Shown: one piece after another, positions 11,231 to 24,567 of the stretch
Position numbering within the stretch: the stretch's first letter is position 1
How the letters are laid out: every line of letters starts with the position of its first letter
Assembly: GCA_964057225.1 (NCBI GenBank)
Contig: OZ059898.1
Coordinates: forward strand, 16,779,267 to 16,843,266
Source: Auanema rhodensis
Lineage: Eukaryota; Nematoda; Chromadorea; Rhabditida; Rhabditidae
DNA: 64,000 nucleotides
Direction of reading: 5' to 3'
Position numbers and translations under genes: made by a program
Notes under the pieces: model-generated
Told to the model about the DNA's origin: nothing
The model's input: the letters and a program-made list of their open reading frames with translations, nothing else
The model's database searches: none

Positions 11231-14200
11231 TTGCCTTGAAAAAAGGAATTTCAAAACATCTACTTTTTGCTAAATTATTCTGAAATTTTTCGAAAAAATT
11301 TTTGTCAAAATGTTTTTGGAAGCAATGTTGAGTGTACATGGAAACTCAACATACACTAATGCATCATTTTTCAAACGATCATAACTAATTTTTGTATTAA
11401 GCGTTTCTCAATGTAGTATAGTGCATTCGATGCGGATTTTTAAGCTGCGTCGATCTGTGTTATCAGATTTGCGCTAGCTTAAAAATGCACCGAGATATCA
11501 ACTGATATAAGTTCACACTTATATCCTCGATTTTCACCCTGAAGAATTATTTTTTTCGTTGAATAACATTGTCCATCGTCTTTGCCTTAAAAAAAGGAAT
11601 CTAAAAACATCTACTTTCTGCTAAATTATTCTGAAATTTTTCGAAAAAATTTTTGTCAAAATGTTTTTGGAAGCAATTTTGAGTGTACATGGAAACTCAA
11701 CATACACTAATGCATCATTTTTCAAACGATCATAACTAATTTTTGTATTAAGCGTTTCTCAATGTAGTATAGTGCATTCGATGCGGATTTTTAAGCTGCG
11801 TCGATCTGTGTTATCAGATTTGCGCTAGCTTGAAAATGCACCGAGATATCAACTGATATAAGTTCACACTTATATCCTCGATTTTCACCCTGAAGAATTA
11901 TTTTTTTCGTTGAATAACATTGTTCATCGTCTTTGCCTTAAAAAAAGGAATCTAAAAACATCTACTTTCTGCTAAATTATTCTGAAATTTTTCGAAAAAA
12001 TTTTTGTCAAAATGTTTTTGGAAGCAATTTTGAGTGTACATGGAAACTCAACATACACTAATGCATCATTTTTCAAACGATCATAACTAATTTTTGTATT
12101 AAGCGTTTCTCAATGTAGTATAGTGCATTCGATGCGGATTTTTAAGCTGCGTCGATCTGTGTTATCAGATTTGCGCTAGCTTAAAAATGCACCGAGATAT
12201 CAACTGATATAAGTTCACACTTATATCCTCGATTTTCACCCTGAAGAATTAATTTTTTCGTTGAATAACATTGTCCATCGTCTTTGCCTTGAAAAAAGGA
12301 ATTTCAAAACATCTACTTTTTGCTAAATTATTCTGAAATTTTTCGAAAAAATTTTTGTCAAAATGTTTTTGGAAGCAATGTTGAGTGTACATGGAAACTC
12401 AACATACACTAATGCATCATTTTTCAAACGATCATAACTAATTTTTGTATTAAGCGTTTCTCAATGTAGTATAGTGCATTCGATGCGGATTTTTAAGCTG
12501 CGTCGATCTGTGTTATCAGATTTGCGCTAGCTTAAAAATGCACCGAGATATCAACTGATATAAGTTCACACTTATATCCTCGATTTTCACCCTGAAGAAT
12601 TAATTTTTTCGTTGAATAACATTGTCCATCGTCTTTGCCTTGAAAAAAGGAATTTCAAAACATCTACTTTTTGCTAAATTATTCTGAAATTTTTCGAAAA
12701 AATTTTTGTCAAAATGTTTTTGGAAGCAATGTTGAGTGTACATGGAAACTCAACATACACTAATGCATCATTTTTCAAACGATCATAACTAATTTTTGTA
12801 TTAAGCGTTTCTCAATGTAGTATAGTGCATTCGATGCGGATTTTTAAGCTGCGTCGATCTGTGTTATCAGATTTGCGCTAGCTTAAAAATGCACCGAGAT
12901 ATCAACTGATATAAGTTCACACTTATATCCTCGATTTTCACCCTGAAGAATTATTTTTTTCGTTGAATAACATTGTCCATCGTCTTTGCCTTGAAAAAAG
13001 GAATCTAAAAACATCTACTTTCTGCTAAATTATTCTGAAATTTTTCGAAAAAATTTTTGTCAAAATGTTTTTGGAAGCAATTTTGAGTGTACATGGAAAC
13101 TCAACATACACTAATGCATCATTTTTCAAACGATCATAACTAATTTTTGTATAAAGCGTTTTTCAATGTAGTATAGTGCATTCGATGCGGATTTTTAAGC
13201 TGCGTCGATCTGTGTTATCAGATTTGCGCTAGCTTAAAAATGCACCGAGATATCAACTGATATAAGTTCACACTTATATCCTCGATTTTCACCCTGAAGA
13301 ATTAATTTTTTCGTTGAATAACATTGTCCATCGTCTTTGCCTTGAAAAAAGGAATTTCAAAACATCTACTTTTTGCTAAATTATTCTGAAATTTTTCGAA
13401 AAAATTTTTGTCAAAATGTTTTTGGAAGCAATGTTGAGTGTACATGGAAACTCAACATACACTAATGCATCATTTTTCAAACGATCATAACTAATTTTTG
13501 TATTAAGCGTTTCTCAATGTAGTATAGTGCATTCGATGCGGATTTTTAAGCTGCGTCGATCTGTGTTATCAGATTTGCGCTAGCTTAAAAATGCACCGAG
13601 ATATCAACTGATATAAGTTCACACTTATATCCTCGATTTTCACCCTGAAGAATTAATTTTTTCGTTGAATAACATTGTCCATCGTCTTTGCCTTGAAAAA
13701 AGGAATTTCAAAACATCTACTTTTTGCTAAATTATTCTGAAATTTTTCGAAAAAATTTTTGTCAAAATGTTTTTGGAAGCAATGTTGAGTGTACATGGAA
13801 ACTCAACATACACTAATGCATCATTTTTCAAACGATCATAACTAATTTTTGTATTAAGCGTTTCTCAATGTAGTATAGTGCATTCGATGCGGATTTTTAA
13901 GCTGCGTCGATCTGTGTTATCAGATTTGCGCTAGCTTAAAAATGCACCGAGATATCAACTGATATAAGTTCACACTTATATCCTCGATTTTCACCCTGAA
14001 GAATTATTTTTTTCGTTGAATAACATTGTCCATCGTCTTTGCCTTGAAAAAAGGAATCTAAAAACATCTACTTTCTGCTAAATTATTCTGAAATTTTTCG
14101 AAAAAATTTTTGTCAAAATGTTTTTGGAAGCAATTTTGAGTGTACATGGAAACTCAACATACACTAATGCATCATTTTTCAAACGATCATAACTAATTTT

Positions 14201-17200
14201 TGTATTAAGCGTTTCTCAATGTAGTATAGTGCATTCGATGCGGATTTTTAAGCTGCGTCGATCTGTGTTATCAGATTTGCGCTAGCTTAAAAATGCACCG
14301 AGATATCAACTGATATAAGTTCACACTTATATCCTCGATTTTCACCCTGAAGAATTATTTTTTTCGTTGAATAACATTGTCCATCGTCTTTGCCTTGAAA
14401 AAAGGAATTTCAAAACATCTACTTTTTGCTAAATTATTCTGAAATTTTTCGAAAAAATTTTTGTCAAAATGTTTTTGGAAGCAATGTTGAGTGTACATGG
14501 AAACTCAACATACACTAATGCATCATTTTTCAAACGATCATAACTAATTTTTGTATTAAGCGTTTCTCAATGTAGTATAGTGCATTCGATGCGGATTTTT
14601 AAGCTGCGTCGATCTGTGTTATCAGATTTGCGCTAGCTTAAAAATGCACCGAGATATCAACTGATATAAGTTCACACTTATATCCTCGATTTTCACCCTG
14701 AAGAATTAATTTTTTCGTTGAATAACATTGTCCATCGTCATTGCCTTGAAAAAAAGAATTTCAAAACATCTACTTTTTGCTAAATTATTCTGAAATTTTT
14801 CGAAAAAATTTTTGTCAAAATGTTTTTGGAAGCAATGTTGAGTGTACATGGAAACTCAACATACACTAATGCATCATTTTTCAAACGATCATAACTAATT
14901 TTTGTATAAAGCGTTTTTCAATGTAGTATAGTGCATTCGATGCGGATTTTTAAGCTGCGTCGATCTGTGTTATCAGATTTGCGCTAGCTTAAAAATGCAC
15001 CGAGATATCAACTGATATAAGTTCACACTTATATCCTCGATTTTCACCCTGAAGAATTATTTTTTTCGTTGAATAACATTGTCCATCGTCTTTGCCTTGA
15101 AAAAAGGAATTTCAAAACATCTACTTTTTGCTAAATTATTCTGAAATTTTTCGAAAAAATTTTTGTCAAAATGTTTTTGGAAGCAATGTTGAGTGTACAT
15201 GGAAACTCAACATACACTAATGCATCATTTTTCAAACGATCATAACTAATTTTTGTATTAAGCGTTTCTCAATGTAGTATAGTGCATTCGATGCGGATTT
15301 TTAAGCTGCGTCGATCTGTGTTATCAGATTTGCGCTAGCTTGAAAATGCACCGAGATATCAACTGATATAAGTTCACACTTATATCCTCGATTTTCACCC
15401 TGAAGAAATAATTTTTTCGTTGAATAACATTGTCCATCGTCTTTGCCTTGAAAAAAGGAATCTAAAAACATCTACTTTTTGCTAAATTATTTTGAAATTT
15501 TTCGAAAAAATTTTTGTCAAAATGTTTTTGGACGCAATGTTGAGTGTACATGGAAACTCAACATACACTAATGCATCATTTTTCAAACGATCATAACTAA
15601 TTTTTGTATTAAGCGTTTCTCAATGTAGTATAGTGCATTTGATGCAGATTTTTAAGCTGCGTCGATCTGTGTTATCAGATTTGCGCTAGCTTAAAAATGC
15701 ACCGAGATATCAACTGATATAAGTTCACACTTATATCCTCGATTTTCACCCTGAAGAAATAATTTTTTCGTTGAATAACATTGTCCATCGTCTTTGCCTT
15801 GAAAAAAGGAATCTAAAAACATCTACTTTTTGCTAAATTATTTTGAAATTTTTCGAAAAAATTTTTGTCAAAATGTTTTTGGAAGCAATGTTGAGTGTAC
15901 ATGGAAACTCAACATACACTAATGCATCATTTTTCAAACGATCATAACTAATTTTTGTATTAAGCGTTTCTCAATGTAGTATAGTGCATTTGATGCGGAT
16001 TTTTAAGCTGCGTCGATCTGTGTTATCAGATTTGCGCTAGCTTAAAAATGCACCGAGATATCAACTGATATAAGTTCACACTTATATCCTCGATTTTCAC
16101 CCTGAAGAATTAATTTTTTCGTTGAATAACATTGTCCATCGTCTTTGCCTTGAAAAAAGGAATTTCAAAACATCTACTTTTTGCTAAATTATTCTGAAAT
16201 TTTTCGAAAAAATTTTTGTCAAAATGTTTTTGGAAGCAATGTTGAGTGTACATGGAAACTCAACATACACTAATGCATCATTTTTCAAACGATCATAACT
16301 AATTTTTGTATAAAGCGTTTCTCAATGTAGTATAGTGCATTTGATGCGGATTTTTAAGCTGCGTCGATCTGTGTTATCAGATTTGCGCTAGCTTGAAAAT
16401 GCACCGAGATATCAACTGATATAAGTTCACACTTATATCCTCGATTTTCACCCTGAAGAAATAATTTTTTCGTTGAATAACATTGTCCATCGTCTTTGCC
16501 TTGAGAAAAGGAATCTAAAAACATCTACTTTTTGCTAAATTATTTTGAAGTTTTTCGAAAAAATTTTTGTCAAAATGTTTTTGGAAGCAATTTTGAGTGT
16601 ACATGGAAACTCAACATACACTAATGCATCATTTTTCAAACGATCATAACTAATTTTTGTATTAAGCGTTTCTCAATGTAGTATAGTGCATTTGATGCGG
16701 ATTTTTAAGCTGCGTCGATCTGTGTTATCAGATTTGCGCTAGCTTGAAAATGCACCGAGATATCAACTGATATAAGTTCACACTTATATCCTCGATTTTC
16801 ACCCTGAAGAAATAATTTTTCGTTGAATAACATTGTCCATCGTCTTTGCCTTGAAAAAAAGAATCTAAAAACATCTACTTTTTGCTAAATTATTTTGAAA
16901 TTTTTCGAAAAAATTTTTGTCAAAATGTTTTTGGAAGCAATGTTGAGTGTACATGGAAACTCAACATACACTAATGCATCATTTTTCAAACGATCATAAC
17001 TAATTTTTGTATTAAGCGTTTCTCAATGTAGTATAGTGCATTCGATGCGGATTTTCAAGCTGCGTCGATCTGTGTTATCAGATTTGCGCTAGCTTAAAAA
17101 TGCACCGAGATATCAACTGATATAAGTTCACACTTATATCCTCGATTTTCACCCTGAAGAATTAATTTTTTTGTTGAATAACATTGCCCATCGTCTTTGC

Positions 17201-18031
17201 CTTGAAAAAAGGAATCTAAAAACATCTACTTTTTGCTAAATTATTTTGAAATTTTTCGAAAAAATTTTTGTCAAAATGTTTTTGGAAGCAATGTTGAGTG
17301 TACATGGAAACTCAACATACACTAATGCATCATTTTTCAAACGATCATAACTAAATTTTGTATTAAGCGTTTCTCAATGTAGTATAGTGCATTCGATGCG
17401 GATTTTTAAGCTGCGTCGATCTGTGTTATCAGATTTGCGCTAGCTTAAAAATGCACCGAGATATCAACTGATATAAGTTCACACTTATATCCTCGATTTT
17501 CACCCTGAAGAAATAATTTTTTCGTTGAATAACATTGTCCATCGTCTTTGCCTTGAGAAAAGGAATTTGAAAACATCTACTTTTTGCTAAATTATTTTGA
17601 AATTTTTCGAAAAAATTTTTGTCAAAATGTTTTTGGAAGCAATGTTGAGTGTACATGTAAACTCAACATACACTAATGCACCATTTTTCAAACAATCATA
17701 ACTAATTTTTGTATTAAGCATTTTTCAATGTAGTATAGTGCATTTGATGCGGATTTTTAAGCTGCGTCGATCTGTGTTATCAAATTTGCGCTAGCTTAAA
17801 AATGCACCGAGATATCAACTGATATAAGTTCACACTTATATCCTCGATTTTCACCCTGAAGAAATAATTTTTTCGTTGAATAACATTGTCCATCGTCTTT
17901 GCCTTGAAAAAAGGAATCTAAAAACATCTACTTTTTGCTAAATTATTTTGAAGTTTTTCGAAAAAATTTTTGTCAAAATGTTTTTGGAAGCAATGTTGAG
18001 TGTACATGGAAACTCAACATACACTAATGCA

Positions 18032-21000
18032 TCATTTTTCAAACGATCATAACTAATTTTTGTATTGAGCGTTTCTCAAAGTAGTATAGTGCATTCGATG
18101 CGGATTTTTAAGCTGCGTCGATCTGTGTTATCAGATTTGCGCTAGCTTGAAAATGCACCGAGATATCAACTGATATAAGTTCACACTTATATCCTCGATT
18201 TTCACCCTGTTGAAATAATTTTTTCGTTGAATAACATTGTCCATCGTCTTTGCCTTGAAAAAAGGAATCTAATAACATCTACTTTTTGCTAAATTATTTT
18301 GAAGTTTTTCGAAAAAATTTTTGTCAAAATGTTTTTGGAAGCAATGTTGAGTGTACATGTAAACTCAACATACACTAATGCACCATTTTTCAAACAATCA
18401 TAACTAATTTTTGTATTAAGCATTTTTCAATGTAGTATAGTGCATTTGATGCGGATTTTTAAGCTGCGTCGATCTGTGTTATCAAATTTGCGCTAGCTTA
18501 AAAATGCACCGAAATATCAACTGATATAAGTTCACACTTATATCCTCGATTTTCACCCTGAAGAATTAATTTTTTCGTTGAATAACATTGTCCATCGTCT
18601 TTGCTTTGAAAAAAGGAATCTAAAAACATCTACTTTTTGCTAAATTATTCTGAAATTTTTCGAAAAAATTTTTGTCAAAATGTTTTTGGAAGCAATGTTG
18701 AGTGTACATGTAAACTCAACATACACTAATGCACCATTTTTCAAACGATCATAACTAAATTTTGTAATAAGCGTTTCTCAATGTAGTATAGTGCATTTGA
18801 TGCGGATTTTTAAGCTGCGTCGATCTGTGTTATCAAATTTGCGCTAGCTTAAAAATGCACCGAGATATCAACTGATATAAGTTCACACTTATATCCTCGA
18901 TTTTCACCCTGAAGAAATAATTTTTTCGTTGAATAACATTGTCCATCGTCTTTGCCTTGAGAAAAGGAATTTGAAAACATCTACTTTTTGCTAAATTATT
19001 TTGAAATTTTTCGAAAAAATTTTTGTCAAAATGTTTTTGGAAGCAATGTTGAGTGTACATGTAAACTCAACATACACTAATGCACCATTTTTCAAACAAT
19101 CATAACTAATTTTTGTATTAAGCATTTTTCAATGTAGTATAGTGCATTTGATGCGGATTTTTAAGCTGCGTCGATCTGTGTTATCAAATTTGCGCTAGCT
19201 TAAAAATGCACCGAGATATCAACTGATATAAGTTCACACTTATATCCTCGATTTTCACCCTGAAGAAATAATTTTTTCGTTGAATAACATTGTCCATCGT
19301 CTTTGCCTTGGAAAAAGGAATCTAAAAACATCTACTTTTTGCTAAATTATTTTGAAGTTTTTCGAAAAAATTTTTGTCAAAATGTTTTTGGAAGCAATGT
19401 TGAGTGTACATGGAAACTCAACATACACTAATGCATCATTTTTCAAACGATCATAACTAATTTTTGTATTGAGCGTTTCTCAAAGTAGTATAGTGCATTC
19501 GATGCGGATTTTTAAGCTGCGTCGATCTGTGTTATCAGATTTGCGCTAGCTTGAAAATGCACCGAGATATCAACTGATATAAGTTCACACTTATATCCTC
19601 GATTTTCACCCTGATGAAATAATTTTTTCGTTGAATAACATTGTCCATCGTCTTTGCCTTGAAAAAAGGAATCTAATAACATCTACTTTTTGCTAAATTA
19701 TTTTGAAGTTTTTCGAAAAAATTTTTGTCAAAATGTTTTTGGAAGCAATGTTGAGTGTACATGTAAACTCAACATACACTAATGCATCATTTTTCAAACG
19801 ATCATAACTAATTTTTGTATTGAGCGTTTCTCAAAGTAGTATAGTGCATTCGATGCGGATTTTTAAGCTGCGTCGATCTGTGTTATCAGATTTGCGCTAG
19901 CTTGAAAATGCACCGAGATATCAACTGATATAAGTTCACACTTATATCCTCGATTTTCACCCTGTTGAAATAATTTTTTCGTTGAATAACATTGTCCATC
20001 GTCTTTGCCTTGAAAAAAGGAATCTAATAACATCTACTTTTTGCTAAATTATTTTGAAGTTTTTCGAAAAAATTTTTGTCAAAATGTTTTTGGAAGCAAT
20101 GTTGAGTGTACATGTAAACTCAACATACACTAATGCACCATTTTTCAAACAATCATAACTAATTTTTGTATTAAGCATTTTTCAATGTAGTATAGTGCAT
20201 TTGATGCGGATTTTTAAGCTGCGTCGATCTGTGTTATCAAATTTGCGCTAGCTTAAAAATGCACCGAAATATCAACTGATATAAGTTCACACTTATATCC
20301 TCGATTTTCACCCTGAAGAATTAATTTTTTCGTTGAATAACATTGTCCATCGTCTTTGCTTTGAAAAAAGGAATCTAAAAACATCTACTTTTTGCTAAAT
20401 TATTCTGAAATTTTTCGAAAAAATTTTTGTCAAAATGTTTTTGGAAGCAATGTTGAGTGTACATGTAAACTCAACATACACTAATGCACCATTTTTCAAA
20501 CGATCATAACTAAATTTTGTAATAAGCGTTTCTCAATGTAGTATAGTGCATTTGATGCGGATTTTTAAGCTGCGTCGATCTGTGTTATCAAATTTGCGCT
20601 AGCTTAAAAATGCACCGAGATATCAACTGATATAAGTTCACACTTATATCCTCGATTTTCACCCTGAAGAAATAATTTTTTCGTTGAATAACATTGTCCA
20701 TCGTCTTTGCCTTGAGAAAAGGAATTTGAAAACATCTACTTTTTGCTAAATTATTTTGAAATTTTTCGAAAAAATTTTTGTCAAAATGTTTTTGGAAGCA
20801 ATGTTGAGTGTACATGTAAACTCAACATACACTAATGCACCATTTTTCAAACAATCATAACTAATTTTTGTATTAAGCATTTTTCAATGTAGTATAGTGC
20901 ATTTGATGCGGATTTTTAAGCTGCGTCGATCTGTGTTATCAAATTTGCGCTAGCTTAAAAATGCACCGAGATATCAACTGATATAAGTTCACACTTATAT

Positions 21001-21541
21001 CCTCGATTTTCACCCTGAAGAAATAATTTTTTCGTTGAATAACATTGTCCATCGTCTTTGCCTTGGAAAAAGGAATCTAAAAACATCTACTTTTTGCTAA
21101 ATTATTTTGAAGTTTTTCGAAAAAATTTTTGTCAAAATGTTTTTGGAAGCAATGTTGAGTGTACATGGAAACTCAACATACACTAATGCATCATTTTTCA
21201 AACGATCATAACTAATTTTTGTATTGAGCGTTTCTCAAAGTAGTATAGTGCATTCGATGCGGATTTTTAAGCTGCGTCGATCTGTGTTATCAGATTTGCG
21301 CTAGCTTGAAAATGCACCGAGATATCAACTGATATAAGTTCACACTTATATCCTCGATTTTCACCCTGATGAAATAATTTTTTCGTTGAATAACATTGTC
21401 CATCGTCTTTGCCTTGAAAAAAGGAATCTAATAACATCTACTTTTTGCTAAATTATTTTGAAGTTTTTCGAAAAAATTTTTGTCAAAATGTTTTTGGAAG
21501 CAATGTTGAGTGTACATGTAAACTCAACATACACTAATGCA
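18032..21541 (+). repeat. 1755-bp (5-monomer) tandem duplication, two copies
   Basis: Copy 1 spans about 18032-19786 and copy 2 about 19787-21541. Markers repeat at 1755 bp: TGCTTTG at 18602 and 20357, ATAAC at 18272 and 20027, the G monomer at 18952 and 20707, CCTTGGAAAAAGG near 19307 and 21062. I found no difference between the copies at the sites compared. The junction lies inside the monomer at 19654-20004, whose left part is ATAAC-type and right part TATTGAG/CAAAG-type. The exact start can shift by up to 23 bp because the flanks are identical. Confidence 0.9.
19654..20004 (+). repeat. Chimeric monomer at the 1755-bp duplication junction
   Basis: The left part has CTAATAAC and CATGTA, typical of the third monomer of the local 4-mer HOR. 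The right part has GCATCAT, CGATC, TATTGAGCG, CTCAAAG and a CTGTTGAAATA tail, typical of the second monomer of the preceding unit. The switch lies between 19764 (CATGTA) and 19787 (GCATCAT). This 23-bp interval covers the loop end and right arm of the ATGTTGAG/CTCAACAT hairpin. The simplest origin is unequal crossover between misaligned units. Confidence 0.88.
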
Positions 21542-23163
21542 CCATTTTTCAAACAATCATAACTAATTTTTGTATTAAGCATTTTTCAATGTAGTATAGT
21601 GCATTTGATGCGGATTTTTAAGCTGCGTCGATCTGTGTTATCAAATTTGCGCTAGCTTAAAAATGCACCGAAATATCAACTGATATAAGTTCACACTTAT
21701 ATCCTCGATTTTCACCCTGAAGAATTAATTTTTTCGTTGAATAACATTGTCCATCGTCTTTGCTTTGAAAAAAGGAATCTAAAAACATCTACTTTTTGCT
21801 AAATTATTCTGAAATTTTTCGAAAAAATTTTTGTCAAAATGTTTTTGGAAGCAATGTTGAGTGTACATGTAAACTCAACATACACTAATGCACCATTTTT
21901 CAAACGATCATAACTAAATTTTGTAATAAGCGTTTCTCAATGTAGTATAGTGCATTCGATGCGGATTTTTAAGCTGCGTCGATCTGTGTTATCAGATTTG
22001 CGCTAGCTTAAAAATGCACCGAGATATCAACTGATATAAGTTCACACTTATATCCTCGATTTTCACCCTGAAGAAATAATTTTTTCGTTGAATAACATTG
22101 TCCATCGTCTTTGCCTTGAAAAAAGGAATCTAAAAACATCTACTTTTTGCTAAATTATTTTGAAGTTTTTCGAAAAAATTTTTGTCAAAATGTTTTTGGA
22201 AGCAATGTTGAGTGTACATGGAAACTCAACATACACTAATGCATCATTTTTCAAACGATCATAACTAATTTTTGTATTGAGCGTTTCTCAATGTAGTATA
22301 GTGCATTCGATGCGGATTTTTAAGCTGCGTCGATCTGTGTTATCAGATTTGCGCTAGCTTGAAAATGCACCGAGATATCAACTGATATAAGTTCACACTT
22401 ATATCCTCGATTTTCACCCTGATGAAATAATTTTTTCGTTGAATAACATTGTCCATCGTCTTTGCCTTGAAAAAAGGAATCTAATAACATCTACTTTTTG
22501 CTAAATTATTTTGAAGTTTTTCGAAAAAATTTTTGTCAAAATGTTTTTGGAAGCAATGTTGAGTGTACATGGAAACTCAACATACACTAATGCATCATTT
22601 TTCAAACGATCATAAAAAATTTTTGTATTAAGCGTTTCTCAATGTAGTATATTGCATTCGATGCGGATTTTTAAGCTGCGTCGATCTGTGTTATGAGATT
22701 TGCGCTAGCTTAAAAATGCACCGAGATATCAACTGATATAAGTTCACACTTATATCCTCGATTTTCACCCTGAAGAATTAATTTTTTTGTTGAATAACAT
22801 TGCCCATCGTCTTTGCCTTGAAAAAAGGAATCTAAAAACATCTACTTCTTGCTAAATTATTTTGAAATTTTTCGAAAAAATTTTTGTCAAAATGTTTTTG
22901 GACGCAATGTTGAGTGTACATGGAAACTCAACATACACTAATGCATCATTTTTCAAACGATCATAACTAATTTTTGTATTAAGCGTTTCTCAATGTAGTA
23001 TAGTGCATTTGATGCGGGTTTTTAAGCTGCGTCGATCTGTGTTATCAGATTTGCGCTAGCTTAAAAATGCACCGAGATATCAACTGATATAAGTTCACAC
23101 TTATATCCTCGATTTTCACCCTGAAGAAATAATTTTTTCGTTGAATAACATTGTCCATCGTCT

Positions 23164-24567
23164 TTGCCTTGAAAAAAGGAATCTAAAAACATCTACTTTT
23201 TGCTAAATTATTTTGAAGTTTTTCGAAAAAATTTTTGTCAAAATGTTTTTGGAAGCAATGTTGAGTGTACATGGAAACTCAACATACACTAATGCATCAT
23301 TTTTCAAACGATCATAACTAATTTTTGTATTAAGCGTTTTTCAATGTAGTATAGTGCATTCGATGCGGATTTTCAAGCTGCGTCGATCTGTGTTATCAGA
23401 TTTGCGCTAGCTTAAAAATGCACCGAGATATCAACTGATATAAGTTCACACTTATATCCTCGATTTTCACCCTGAAGAATTAATTTTTTTGTTGAATAAC
23501 ATTGCCCATCGTCTTTGCCTTGAAAAAAGGAATCTAAAAACATCTACTTCTTGCTAAATTATTTTGAAATTTTTCGAAAAAATTTTTGTCAAAATGTTTT
23601 TGGACGCAATGTTGAGTGTACATGGAAACTCAACATACACTAATGCATCATTTTTCAAACGATCATAACTAATTTTTGTATTAAGCGTTTCTCAATGTAG
23701 TATAGTGCATTTGATGCGGGTTTTTAAGCTGCGTCGATCTGTGTTATCAGATTTGCGCTAGCTTAAAAATGCACCGAGATATCAACTGATATAAGTTCAC
23801 ACTTATATCCTCGATTTTCACCCTGAAGAAATAATTTTTTCGTTGAATAACATTGCCCATCGTCTTTGCCTTGAAAAAAGGAATCTAAAAACATCTACTT
23901 TTTGCTAAATTATTTTGAAGTTTTTCGAAAAAATTTTTGTCAAAATGTTTTTGGAAGCAATGTTGAGTGTACATGGAAACTCAACATACACTAATGCATC
24001 ATTTTTCAAACGATCATAACTAATTTTTGTATTAAGCGTTTTCCAATGTAGTATAGTGCATTCGATGCGGATTTTCAAGCTGCGTCGATCTGTTTTATCA
24101 GATTTGCGCTAGCTTAAAAATGCACCGAGATATCAACTGATATAAGTTCACACTTATATCCTCGATTTTCACCCTGAAGAAATAATTTTTTCGTTGAATA
24201 ACATTGTCCATCGTCTTTGCCTTGAAAAAAGGAATCTAAAAACATCTACTTTTTGCTAAATTATTTTGAAGTTTTTCGAAAAAATTTTTGTCAAAATGTT
24301 TTTGGAAGCAATGTTGAGTGTACATGGAAACTCAACATACACTAATGCATCATTTTTCAAACGATCATAACTAATTTTTGTATTAAGCGTTTCTCAATGT
24401 AGTATAGTGCATTTGATGCGGATTTTTAAGCTGCGTCGATCTGTGTTATCAGATTTGCGCTAGCTTAAAAATGCACCGAGATATCAACTGATATAAGTTC
24501 ACACTTATATCCTCGATTTTCACCCTGAAGAATTATTTTTTTCGTTGAATAACATTGTCCATCGTCT
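23164..24567 (+). repeat. Block 6, dimeric transition zone
   Basis: Four monomers showing a 702-bp (two-monomer) rhythm that starts in the last monomer of block 5. GGACGC occurs at 22900 and 23602, GATGCGGG at 23016 and 23718, and GATTTTCAAG near 23372 and 24074. The second dimer carries private changes such as GTTTTCCAATG near 24041 and CTGTTTTATC near 24093. It joins the mixed block to the H/F array. Confidence 0.88.

Larger units (their letters stand above)
10178..15442 (+). repeat. Block 4, H/F-subtype array of 4-mer and 3-mer units
   Basis: Fifteen monomers of two main subtypes. H monomers have TACTTTCTG, ATTCTGAAAT and AATTTTGAG; F monomers have GGAATTTCAAAAC with ATTCTGAAAT. The order is H H F F (10178-11581), H H F F (11582-12985), H F F (12986-14038), H F F-variant (14039-15091), then F (15092-15442). 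The F-variant starting at 14741 follows a unique CATCGTCATTG and has GAAAAAAAGAATTTC. The stretch from about 11575 to 15395 recurs at about 26667-30487 with an offset of 15092. In the right copy I noticed two private changes, GATTTCCGC near 27615 and CTGTAATATC near 28657. Confidence 0.92.
15443..23163 (+). repeat. Block 5, 22 monomers; expanded right copy of block 3
   Basis: Marker-by-marker copy of 4213-10177, with the G monomer at 17548 matching 6317 (offset 11231). Differences from the left copy are an F-type patch at about 16044-16199 that replaces a short-monomer junction, a tandem duplication adding five monomers (1755 bp), and a small GCATTTG/TCAAAT tract at 18797-18835. The last part (20.4-23.1 kb) aligns at offset 12986. 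One 350-bp monomer ends near 16847. The homologous stretch starts between about 15342 and 15400 and ends near 23125. Confidence 0.92.
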
